Positions 36,239 through 44,075 of a stretch of DNA of 64,000 nt are shown here, one piece after another. Where the stretch lies: NCBI RefSeq assembly GCF_001428105.1, contig NZ_LMSJ01000005.1:124001-188000 (forward strand), written 5' to 3'. A program made the translations under genes and the position numbers. The notes beneath the pieces were generated by a model. That model was not told the origin of the DNA and made no database searches. It saw nothing but the letters and a program-made list of their open reading frames with translations. Positions within the stretch are counted from its first letter, which is position 1, and each line of letters starts with the position of its first letter. Source of the DNA: Paenibacillus sp. Soil766. GTDB taxonomy: Bacteria; Bacillota; Bacilli; Paenibacillales; NBRC-103111.

Positions 36239-37603
36239 ATGAAAAAACTTATATCCTCGTTATTAATCGTTTTTCTGTTATCTTTCTCTTTGCTTCCATT
36301 AGCTTTTGCAGAAGGTACGGATTCGGCTTCCACAAAATCCGTAGATGATTTTAAAGATTTAAAGGATCTTCCACAGGATGTAAAAGACAAATTTAATTCA
36401 CTGATTCAAAGCGGAGTGTTTAATGGGTTAACGGACGATACATTCGGTTTGGATGCCCAAATGAATCGCGCGCAGTTCGCCAAAGTCGCTGGCATCATTT
36501 TTAAATTGACAATTGATGAAACGCTTACAAGCTCTAGTTTTACAGATGTTCGCTCTGATGATCCAGCAAATTCCTATGCACTTCCCTATATTGAGGCGCT
36601 GAAGAAGGCAGGGCTAACAAACGGATATGACGCTGAGGGGAAAACGTACAAACCGTCTGGCGCCGTGTCCAGACAAGAACTCGCGGCTTTCCTGATCAGG
36701 GGTTTAGGCTTAGAGGAAGATGCTAAAAACGCAACGCCAGTCTCAGATAGTTCCGTAGACGCTTGGGCGAAAGGTTATGTCGCGCTTGCGCTTGAAAAGA
36801 ATCTGATGACCAACCAAGAGGATGGAACGTTTGGCGGTTCGAAATCTGCTACTCGTGAAATGTTAGCGCTCGCAAGCTATGAAGCAAAGAATTTGATTGA
36901 GGCAGATGGAACGACAGTTGAGCCAGGTACGCCTGCAACTCAGCCGGACACACCAGCTGAACCTACTGGTGAAATTTCTGCTCAAGGTAAAAGAGTCGTG
37001 ATTATCGGACGGGAATCCGTTCCTCTTCCTGTAGAGGATACGAAGGTTGGCGATCGTCTGAAGGCGCTTGGATTTAGAGTTACTTATTTGAGTGAAAGAA
37101 AATTGACTCCTGAAAAGTTGGAAGGCTATGATTTGGTTTATATCAGTCCAACGATTAACTCCAAGTACCTGAAAGGCGGAGTCATGAAAGATGTTGCGAT
37201 TCCGACGTTATACGGGAAAAACCACGGCATGTACTATCTAGGTCTTTCTTCCATAGAAGAAAACGCCGAATTTGCAAACGGAAAATCGATTAGTATTGTT
37301 GACAGTAAGCATAAAGTGGCTAGCGGGTTCTCTGGTAATGTGGATGTATTTAAAGAAGCTGATCCCAAAAGATCATTCGGTTACGGTCTTGTTGGTAAAG
37401 AGGCGAAGGTAATTGCGACCGTTCCTGGCGACAAAAACAAGGGTACCATTTATTACTATGATAAAGGTACGAAAGCCGATAACGGATATGTAGTGAAAGC
37501 CCGAATTTCCTATTTCTTCTTTTCGGGGGACTCGGATGAGGTCACGGATGATGCATGGACGATGATGGATGCTCTATTTTTATGGACCTTGCAAAATGGT
37601 TAG
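36239..37603 (+). CDS. SLH-domain protein with C-terminal 'VNS' domain, copy 5
   Basis: 454 residues: signal peptide ending AFA-EGT; three S-layer-homology repeats (about 35-90, 95-155, 160-215; FTDV, AVSRQELAAFLIRGLGL and EKNLMTNQEDGTFGG mark them); a Pro/Thr linker; then a VNS domain (KRVVIIGRESVPLP, YISPTINSK, IVDSKHKVASGF). The last motif is eroded (DDAWTMMDALFLW for DDGWKLFD...W). SLH domains bind pyruvylated cell-wall polymer, so this copy displays the same domain at the wall that copies 1-4 hold by lipid. AAAGGAG lies 8 bp before ATG. Driven by promoter P3, with a terminator after it. Confidence 0.88.
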   Translation: MKKLISSLLIVFLLSFSLLPLAFAEGTDSASTKSVDDFKDLKDLPQDVKDKFNSLIQSGVFNGLTDDTFGLDAQMNRAQFAKVAGIIFKLTIDETLTSSSFTDVRSDDPANSYALPYIEALKKAGLTNGYDAEGKTYKPSGAVSRQELAAFLIRGLGLEEDAKNATPVSDSSVDAWAKGYVALALEKNLMTNQEDGTFGGSKSATREMLALASYEAKNLIEADGTTVEPGTPATQPDTPAEPTGEISAQGKRVVIIGRESVPLPVEDTKVGDRLKALGFRVTYLSERKLTPEKLEGYDLVYISPTINSKYLKGGVMKDVAIPTLYGKNHGMYYLGLSSIEENAEFANGKSISIVDSKHKVASGFSGNVDVFKEADPKRSFGYGLVGKEAKVIATVPGDKNKGTIYYYDKGTKADNGYVVKARISYFFFSGDSDEVTDDAWTMMDALFLWTLQNG

Positions 37604-37620
37604 TATTTTTTCACATGTCG

Positions 37621-37653
37621 AAAACTCCAGTTTGTGAACTGGAGTTTTTTTTA
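37621..37653 (+). terminator. Rho-independent terminator after SLH-VNS gene
   Basis: Perfect 11-bp arms around TGTG (AAACTCCAGTT and its complement) followed by eight T. Its stem is nearly the same as that of the terminator at 54108. Confidence 0.92.
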
Positions 37654-37680
37654 ACAAATCTAAATTTGGGAGTGGTTCGT

Positions 37681-38166
37681 GTGAAAAAGATCAAGCTTTA
37701 TAGCCTGCTGTCTGTGAGCTCCTTATTGTTTTTCTTATCGCAGCCGGCCATTGCGCAAACGCCCCCTCAATTAGAATGGAGTACGAACATATCAAGCAGT
37801 GATTCCAATTATAATCATTGCTACTCCTCGGCAAATGTCAGTGAAGGCAGTCTAACATTAGCAGGTTACAGTGATACCGAAAATTGTGCAGGTGTATCCA
37901 GAAGTGAGATAAATGTTGAGAATATTTCCCAACTTTCATTTGGTTGGTCATATTATGTGGAAAGAGACGCTAATATTTCCGTAACGGTTTCGACATATGA
38001 GGGAGACTTGTTCAACATCACGAAAAATGGCGGCAGTGATTTTAATTATGAAACGGTTATCGACCTGCCAGCGGGTTACACGGGTCCGCTGTATTTCTAT
38101 GTAGATGTCAGTGCTTGGGATAATGGTTACGGCGAAGCGAAAATTGAACAGATTGCTTTTCAATAA
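37681..38166 (+). CDS. Small exported protein of unknown function
   Basis: 161 residues from a GTG start with GGGAGTGG 4-5 bp upstream. The longer frame from 37555 overlaps the SLH-VNS gene and terminator and is not used. Signal peptide cleaved near AIA-QTPP, so the mature part is ~136 residues and free of lipobox. It is rich in Ser, Asn, Tyr and Asp, looks all-beta, and has two Cys (HCYSS, ENCAG) about 24 residues apart that could form a disulfide. No family recognised. It sits just after the shared terminator and before the MacAB-like operon. Confidence 0.7.
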   Translation: MKKIKLYSLLSVSSLLFFLSQPAIAQTPPQLEWSTNISSSDSNYNHCYSSANVSEGSLTLAGYSDTENCAGVSRSEINVENISQLSFGWSYYVERDANISVTVSTYEGDLFNITKNGGSDFNYETVIDLPAGYTGPLYFYVDVSAWDNGYGEAKIEQIAFQ

Positions 38167-38175
38167 TTGCATAGC

Positions 38176-38189
38176 TGTAAGCGTTCGCA
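38176..38189 (+). promoter_or_regulatory. cre-like box
   Basis: TGTAAGCGTTCGCA resembles the catabolite-repression site consensus. It overlaps the base of a long hairpin just after the small exported protein. Confidence 0.3.
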
Positions 38190-38220
38190 AAGAGGAAACA
38201 ATCCTGTTTCCTCTTTGTGA
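38185..38220 (+). terminator. Long stem-loop after the small exported protein
   Basis: CAAAGAGGAAACA pairs perfectly with its complement across an ATCC loop, extending to ~16 bp including one G.T pair. No T run follows, so it may be a weak terminator, an RNA-stabilising hairpin, or part of the ABC operon leader. Confidence 0.55.
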
Positions 38221-38233
38221 AAGTATAAGTTTT

Positions 38234-38317
38234 CGGTTCCCGAAAACCGTCTTTCTATTTGGCGATAAAACCTTCCTCTATACGCGGTCGCTCATCTTTG
38301 GATGGCCTCGATAGAGG
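38234..38317 (+). promoter_or_regulatory. Structured leader before the MacAB-like operon
   Basis: Two further inverted repeats follow: CGGTT/AACCG (38234-38249), and CCTCTAT at 38275 with ATAGAGG at 38311. AAAACCT and AGGTTTT beside them offer an alternative pairing. This could be an attenuator controlling the exporter genes, as known for some antibiotic-resistance ABC systems; that link is inference. No clear promoter was picked out here. Confidence 0.35.
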
Positions 38318-38358
38318 TTTTCTCATAGATACAATTGCGATGAAGGAGTGTGACTATC

Positions 38359-39060
38359 ATGACGATCGAGCAGTTTCAGCAAAGTGGCACAGCTCTTATG
38401 AAGGCGGAAGGTATTACAAGGGTATTTGGACGAGGTTCTTCCGCCGTACACGCTTTGAAGGGAGCCAATCTAACAATTGCCCCACATCAGCTAGTCGCTC
38501 TTAAAGGCCGGTCTGGTTCTGGTAAAACGACGTTAATGAATATGCTTGGAGCTCTTGACAGGCCAACGGAAGGCAAAGTGTACTTTCAGAATGCCGAAAT
38601 TAGCGGATTCTCAGAAAAGAAACGCAATGAGTTAAGACGTGTACACATGGGATTAATATTCCAATCCTTTGCGTTAATTCCCCTGATGACGGCTTACGAG
38701 AATGTGGAGTTCGGATTACGAATTGCCGGCATTCCATCCGTACATTATAAGGACTATGCGGAAAGGGCGCTTGATTTCGTAGGGTTGAAAACGAGAATGA
38801 AGCATCGACCCTATGAGCTGTCCGGTGGAGAGCAGCAGCGCGTAGCGATAGCCAGAGCGATTGCACATAAGCCTGCATTGATTCTGGCAGACGAGCCGAC
38901 AGCAGAATTGGACAGTAGGATGGGCCTTCAGGTGATGAAAGTATTCAAGGATTTGGTTCAACAGGAGGGAATGACCATTATAATGACGACTCATGATCCC
39001 TCAATCATGCGCGTTGCCGATCATGTATACACATTGGAGGATGGTCAAATTGTTAAATAA
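38359..39060 (+). CDS. ABC transporter ATP-binding protein (MacB/LolD type), first copy
   Basis: 233 residues with Walker [10 protein letters not shown], signature [14 protein letters not shown] and Walker B LILADEPT. It belongs to the LolD/MacB-like group that powers FtsX-type permeases rather than sugar importers. AAGGAG lies 10 bp before ATG 38359; the in-frame GTG at 38350 is too close. It opens a four-gene set of ATPase, membrane-fusion lipoprotein, FtsX permease and second ATPase. The set probably exports or handles an envelope substrate such as a lipoprotein or peptide. Confidence 0.93.
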   Translation: MTIEQFQQSGTALMKAEGITRVFGRGSSAVHALKGANLTIAPHQLVALKGRSGSGKTTLMNMLGALDRPTEGKVYFQNAEISGFSEKKRNELRRVHMGLIFQSFALIPLMTAYENVEFGLRIAGIPSVHYKDYAERALDFVGLKTRMKHRPYELSGGEQQRVAIARAIAHKPALILADEPTAELDSRMGLQVMKVFKDLVQQEGMTIIMTTHDPSIMRVADHVYTLEDGQIVK

Positions 39061-40084
39061 GATTAGTAAAATACTGTTTCCGGCGTTAGGGGTTTGTTGC
39101 TTGGCAGGAACCTTGACAGGATGCTCTTTGCTCCCAATGGAAGAACCAGAATTGAAACCGCCGCTTGTTCAACCTGTTACAGAATCATTAACACTTTTTG
39201 AAGCGAAGAAAGCTAATATAACTAAGCAAATTACGGGAGTTGCGACGTTTGCATCCGATAAAATGGATTACTTATTTTATAAAGAATCCAGTGGTAGATT
39301 AACATCATTCAATGTGAAATTAGGAGACAAAGTCCATGCCGGCGATGTCGTAGCTTCAACAGAGACGGGCGACTTGGAAATGAAAATTCGTCTGCAGGAA
39401 ATAGCGATCGAAAAGATCAAAATTTCAATGGCACAAGTAATTGCCGATAAGGGCGGTGATGATCCTGATGTTCGTTTGAAAATGCTCGATTATGAAAGCG
39501 CCCAACTTCAGTTAAAGTCGCTGCGGAGCCAATTGGAGAGATCGACGCTTGTTGCAACAGTCGACGGCATCATAACTTACATTGAACCGATGAAACTTGG
39601 CGATCAAGTATCGGCTTACAAACAGCTAGTGACGATCTCAGACCCGAATAGTATGAAACTTGTGTATACGGCCTCCAGTCAGAATGATTTGGTCGGCGTA
39701 GAGATCAACATGGATGTCAACGTCAAAATAAAAGACAAGTCGTATGTTGGGAAAGTTGTTCAAACGCCAATGACCGCTCCGATTAGCGATAATAAAACGA
39801 TTCAAGATAAAAATTCAAAGTCTCTTTTTATTAATGTTCCGAAACTTCCAGCAGAAGTGTCGGTCGGTTCCCAAGCAGATATTACCATTGTGACGGAACA
39901 GAGAGAGAATGTGCTGGTTATACCTAGATCGGGGCTTCGAAGCTACATGGGGCGGGACTACGTTCAGATCATGGAAGGTGAAAGCAGGAAAGAAATAGAT
40001 GTGGAGAAAGGGATTGTTGCAGCAAGAGAAGTGGAAATACGCAAAGGTATAACGGAAGGGCAGAAGATTATTCTAAATAATTAG
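39050..40084 (+). CDS. Membrane-fusion (HlyD/MacA-like) lipoprotein
   Basis: About 344 residues. A TTG at 39050 has GGAGG 9 bp upstream, inside the ATPase gene, giving an 11-bp overlap; the ATG at 39041 directly abuts that site. Lipobox LTGC, then a beta-barrel/lipoyl-like domain (LGDKVHAGDVVASTETGDLEM), a short helical hairpin (~110-165), a second barrel half (ATVDGIITYIEPMKLGDQVSAY) and a C-terminal MFP domain (SVGSQADITIVTEQRENVLVIPRSGL). It would link the ABC pump to the outer face of the membrane, as MacA does in MacAB-like systems. Confidence 0.88.
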   Translation: MLNKISKILFPALGVCCLAGTLTGCSLLPMEEPELKPPLVQPVTESLTLFEAKKANITKQITGVATFASDKMDYLFYKESSGRLTSFNVKLGDKVHAGDVVASTETGDLEMKIRLQEIAIEKIKISMAQVIADKGGDDPDVRLKMLDYESAQLQLKSLRSQLERSTLVATVDGIITYIEPMKLGDQVSAYKQLVTISDPNSMKLVYTASSQNDLVGVEINMDVNVKIKDKSYVGKVVQTPMTAPISDNKTIQDKNSKSLFINVPKLPAEVSVGSQADITIVTEQRENVLVIPRSGLRSYMGRDYVQIMEGESRKEIDVEKGIVAAREVEIRKGITEGQKIILNN

Positions 40085-40096
40085 GAGGTTAAGAAA

Positions 40097-42997
40097 TTGG
40101 CATTATTTATCATGATCTTGCGCAAAATGATCAATAATAAATGGCTGGAGCTTAGCCTGCTATTCGGATTGGTGTTATCTGTGGCTCTTGCTAGTACAAT
40201 GCCGATATATACGAATGCTATCTTGCAAAGATTATTGATTAAAGAGCTGCAGCAATTGCAAACTACCAGCAGTCAGTATCCCGGCATTTACTGGCTGTCA
40301 GCAACGATGGCGCCTGAAGATCAGAAAAAGAACGAAAAGATCTCTGAAACCGATGTATTTCTGAACAAAGCAAGCAAGAACTTTGGTATCCCTGTTCAGC
40401 AGCTTGTACGTGAAAGATCAACGCAGCGATATGGTCTAACTCCGGCAGAACCAGACAAAGTCGATATTAACAGACAGCGGTCGGCGGATCTCTCTGCCAT
40501 TGATGGTATGGAGGAACACATACGGTTGTTAGACGGACGACTACCGGAGAAAGAACCGGTGAATGGTGTGTATGAAGCGCTTGTTGTAAAGGAAGCTTTG
40601 ACAGAGCTCGGCATGGTGATTAACACTGTTTTTACAATCCAAGATGAGAAGCTGAAACAACCCGTTTACATTAAGCCTGTAGGTGTATTTGATCGTAAGG
40701 ATTACGAGGATTTGTTCTGGTATAACATCTCAAGCAGCTATAAGAACAGCTTTCTGATTGATTTTAATTTATTTGAAAAAGAGTTCACAGCAGGCAGCAA
40801 ACTTAATCTTCAGTCTAGCTATTGGTATTTGGCCCTTGATTACAGCAAAATGTCGTTAGCATCCACGAACACTTTCATTGATGCCCATCGTACAATCACG
40901 ACATATATGGATCAACGTTACGAAACGCATAATATGAATGCGCCAGCCTTACAAACACTTGCTGCCTATTACGTAAAAGAAACCAATCTAAGGCTCATGC
41001 TCTGGTCATTGAATGTGCCTGTTATGCTCATGCTCGCCTTTTATTTGTATATGGTTGCAAACTTGATCACGGATCGTCAGAAAACGGAGATCGCTGTATT
41101 ACGCAGTCGTGGTGCCAGTCGATTGCAAATCATTCTCAGTTATGTTGTGGAGGGATTAGTCCTTGGTACGATTGCGTTCATGATTGGACCGTATTTTGGC
41201 GCCCTTTTGACTAAATTATTAGGGGCTTCCAGCGGATTTCTGGAATTCGTACAGAGGGCCAAGCTTGAAGTTGAAGTGAATCAGGATGCTTTCTTATATG
41301 GGTTGATTGCAGTCGTAAGCTCACTTGTGATGACGTTGAGTCCGGTATTCCTTGCCATGCGTGTTACGATTGTTGGGCAAAAACAGCAGTCGGCCAGACA
41401 GGAGAAAAGATCCTTCTGGCATACGTATTTCATTGATGTCGTGTTGATTGGGGTAGCTCTTTACGGCTTGAATAATTATAAAACGCGAATAAAGGAGCTG
41501 CTGTCACTCGGCTTAAAATCCGGCGACTTGAAGGTAGATCCACTGCTATTTCTCATTCCCGCACTGTTTATCTTAGGGATGGGTCTGCTCATTCTGCGAA
41601 TCTATCCTTGGTGTATGCGTTTGGTATTTCAGGTTGGCAGGCGATGGTGGCCTCCTTCACTATACAGCACATTTATACAAGTCAGCCGTTCAACCATCCA
41701 ATATCAATTTATTATGGTTTTTCTAATTATCACGATTGCAACAGGTTTATTCAGTGCCAGTGCAACACGCACAATCAACAAGAATACTGAGGATAAAATC
41801 CTTTATTCCGCGGGCGCCGATATTACGATGCAAATTCGTTGGGAGAATGACGCTCCTCCGGCTATTTTAACTGGTTTATCTGAAGAGTCGGAAGAGGAGG
41901 AGTCGGATTCTGAGGCGGGATCCGAAGCTCCAGTAAAAACCCAGTATACGGAGCCCTCATTCTTACCATTTACACAACTGAATGGTGTGGAACACGCCGC
42001 AAAGGTGTTTAATAAAAAAGATGCGACTTATTTGCATGGAAAGACAACAGAAAAGATTCAGCTTATGGGAATTGAAAGCAAACAATTTGGTGAAACCGCT
42101 TGGCTGCGAGATCGATTACTTGAACATCATTTCAATGACTATTTAAACTTGATTGCTCGCAACCCTTCTGCTGTTCTAATTTCGAAATCGATGGCTGAAG
42201 AATATAGCCTGAAAGCCGGCGACACCCTAACTTTAGGTTGGGATGGTGTGGAAGGAGCCCAATTTACTGTGTATGGTGTGATTGATTATTGGCCATCTTG
42301 GAATCCAAATCCAGGGGTTAATGATACATTAACAACTACGACAAAGACGGGCACCACCACGAAAGTTAATAAACCAAAGCTTGTAATCGGCCAACTGCCG
42401 TATATTCAGAACAATCTGGCACTAGAGCCCTATGAGGTTTGGCTGAAGCTGAAGCCAGGGGCAAGCAGCCAAACGGTTTATCAAGCCATCGTTGATCACG
42501 GCTATGAGATCGAATCTCTAAGTGATGCCAACCAGGAGCAGATCAAGTCGATCAAAGATCCTTTCCAAATGGCCATCAATGGTGTGATGACGCTTGGGTT
42601 TCTGATTTCGATTTTCATTTGCTTTTTTGGGTTTTTGTTATATTGGGTGCTATCCTTATTCGCACGGACGCTGCAGTTTGGCATTTTAAGAGCGATGGGC
42701 ATTTCCTTATATCAGTTAATAGGGATGCTTGCTGGCGAGCAAATCTTGGTTTCGGGTGCTGCGATCATTATCGGCATTCTAACCGGTAACGTAGCGAGTC
42801 ATTTGTTCGTTCCTTTATTTGAGTTATCGTTCGATCCGAAAACGCAAGTTCCGCCATTTGAAGTTACCTTTGACTCTCGTGATCAAGTCCGACTATATTG
42901 GATTGTCACGGTGATGATCTCGATTGGATTGAGCGTGCTCGGTTATTTCGTATCTCGAATTCGCATTCATCAAGCGGTTAAACTGGGGGAGGACTAG
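40097..42997 (+). CDS. FtsX-like ABC transporter permease
   Basis: 966 residues from a TTG start with AGGAGG ~9 bp upstream. An N-terminal span (residues ~17-40) precedes a ~230-residue extracellular loop. Three spans (~305-420) form the first FtsX-like core, further spans lie at ~450-550, a second extracellular region holds an acidic stretch (EESEEEESDSEAGSE), and a final FtsX core lies at ~830-960. That makes about ten spans. A permease of this size with two cores can act without a partner permease. It lies between a membrane-fusion protein and a second ATPase, 1 bp before the latter. Confidence 0.88.
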   Translation: MALFIMILRKMINNKWLELSLLFGLVLSVALASTMPIYTNAILQRLLIKELQQLQTTSSQYPGIYWLSATMAPEDQKKNEKISETDVFLNKASKNFGIPVQQLVRERSTQRYGLTPAEPDKVDINRQRSADLSAIDGMEEHIRLLDGRLPEKEPVNGVYEALVVKEALTELGMVINTVFTIQDEKLKQPVYIKPVGVFDRKDYEDLFWYNISSSYKNSFLIDFNLFEKEFTAGSKLNLQSSYWYLALDYSKMSLASTNTFIDAHRTITTYMDQRYETHNMNAPALQTLAAYYVKETNLRLMLWSLNVPVMLMLAFYLYMVANLITDRQKTEIAVLRSRGASRLQIILSYVVEGLVLGTIAFMIGPYFGALLTKLLGASSGFLEFVQRAKLEVEVNQDAFLYGLIAVVSSLVMTLSPVFLAMRVTIVGQKQQSARQEKRSFWHTYFIDVVLIGVALYGLNNYKTRIKELLSLGLKSGDLKVDPLLFLIPALFILGMGLLILRIYPWCMRLVFQVGRRWWPPSLYSTFIQVSRSTIQYQFIMVFLIITIATGLFSASATRTINKNTEDKILYSAGADITMQIRWENDAPPAILTGLSEESEEEESDSEAGSEAPVKTQYTEPSFLPFTQLNGVEHAAKVFNKKDATYLHGKTTEKIQLMGIESKQFGETAWLRDRLLEHHFNDYLNLIARNPSAVLISKSMAEEYSLKAGDTLTLGWDGVEGAQFTVYGVIDYWPSWNPNPGVNDTLTTTTKTGTTTKVNKPKLVIGQLPYIQNNLALEPYEVWLKLKPGASSQTVYQAIVDHGYEIESLSDANQEQIKSIKDPFQMAINGVMTLGFLISIFICFFGFLLYWVLSLFARTLQFGILRAMGISLYQLIGMLAGEQILVSGAAIIIGILTGNVASHLFVPLFELSFDPKTQVPPFEVTFDSRDQVRLYWIVTVMISIGLSVLGYFVSRIRIHQAVKLGED

Positions 42998-42998
42998 T

Positions 42999-43883
42999 AT
43001 GATTCATTGTGAAAATTTGGTCAAAATTTATAAAATGGCTGATTTGGAGGTAGTTGCTTTACAAGGTTTGGATTTGCACGTAGAGGCCGGTGAATTAATG
43101 GCGATTATCGGTAACAGCGGAAGTGGCAAATCAACCTTGCTGAATATGCTTGGGGGGCTTGATCGCCCCTCAGCAGGCAAATTAAGCGTGAATGGTAAAG
43201 ATTTATTAAGCATGTCAGAGAGAGACATTGTGAGTTACAAACGGGAGACTGTTGGCTTCGTATGGCAGAATAATGCGCGGAATTTAATTCCTTATTTGAC
43301 CGCACAGGAGAATGTAGAATTGCCCATTTTACTACAGGGCAAGCGCAAGCAAGAACGAGCTCAGGAACTTCTGGAAGCCGTAGGCCTTAGCCACCGGCTA
43401 AAAAACAAATTGAATCAACTTTCGGGTGGTGAACAGCAGCGGGTTGCTATCGCGATCGCGCTGGCAAATCATCCGAAGCTTTTGCTTGCAGATGAGCCAA
43501 CTGGCTCGGTCGATACGAACATGGCCAACCAAATTCTTGATTTATTCCGGCATTTGACCCGGAGTCTAGGACTTACAATCGTTATTGTCACGCACGATCC
43601 GATGATTGCCAAAAAAGTGGATCGCGTAGTTGCCATTCGAGACGGGAAAACGTCGTCGGAAATCTTGCGGCGTAAATCGTTCGATCAAGAACTACTGGAT
43701 GCTAAAAACGGGTTCGAAGACCAGGAAGAAGAGTCCCATGTCGAATATGCCGTGTTGGACCAAGCAGGTCGACTGCAAATTCCTCCGGGTTACTTGGATT
43801 CGATCGGGGTGAAGAACACGAAAAAGGTTCAAGTAACGTTGGAAGAGGGGAGAATCGTCCTTCTACCTCCAGCAGCAGGATGA
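42999..43883 (+). CDS. ABC transporter ATP-binding protein with AbrB/SpoVT-like C-terminal tail
   Basis: 294 residues. Residues 1-~225 are a MacB/LolD-type ATPase (Walker A GNSGSGKST, signature [26 protein letters not shown]). The last ~45 residues (AVLDQAGRLQIPPGYLDSIG, then VQVTLEEGRIVLLPP) look like a SpoVT/AbrB swapped-hairpin DNA-binding or dimerisation domain. Such a tail is uncommon in these ATPases and could dimerise the protein or link transport to regulation; inference. GGGGGAGG precedes ATG. The two ATPases of this set may pair asymmetrically on one permease. Confidence 0.88.
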   Translation: MIHCENLVKIYKMADLEVVALQGLDLHVEAGELMAIIGNSGSGKSTLLNMLGGLDRPSAGKLSVNGKDLLSMSERDIVSYKRETVGFVWQNNARNLIPYLTAQENVELPILLQGKRKQERAQELLEAVGLSHRLKNKLNQLSGGEQQRVAIAIALANHPKLLLADEPTGSVDTNMANQILDLFRHLTRSLGLTIVIVTHDPMIAKKVDRVVAIRDGKTSSEILRRKSFDQELLDAKNGFEDQEEESHVEYAVLDQAGRLQIPPGYLDSIGVKNTKKVQVTLEEGRIVLLPPAAG

Positions 43884-43891
43884 AATAAACA

Positions 43892-43946
43892 ACCTATAAA
43901 GATGCATAAACGCCCCCATGGAAAGTTCTCTTTTTTGCCATATAGT
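43892..43946 (+). promoter_or_regulatory. CCTATAA-repeat promoter P4 (upstream of large SLH protein)
   Basis: ACCTATAA at 43892 (preceded by AACA) and CCCCATGG at 43914, 22 bp apart, then TATAGT at 43941 (27 bp after the second repeat starts). It starts only 8 bp after the ATPase stop. Confidence 0.68.
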
Positions 43947-44020
43947 AAGGTTATGCAAGTAAATTTGAGATCGGAGAGTGGGTTGATGTGTCTAGAGATA
44001 ATTCAGTGCTTTATCAAAAA

Positions 44021-44034
44021 TGTAAGCGTTTTAG
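44021..44034 (+). promoter_or_regulatory. cre-like box in the P4 leader
   Basis: TGTAAGCGTTTTAG matches the left arm and core of a CcpA site. It is ~80 bp downstream of the -10, a roadblock position between promoter and gene. Confidence 0.4.
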
Positions 44035-44075
44035 TTTTGTGAGAGGTTTTATTAATCGGGAGGTGCATGTATCGA

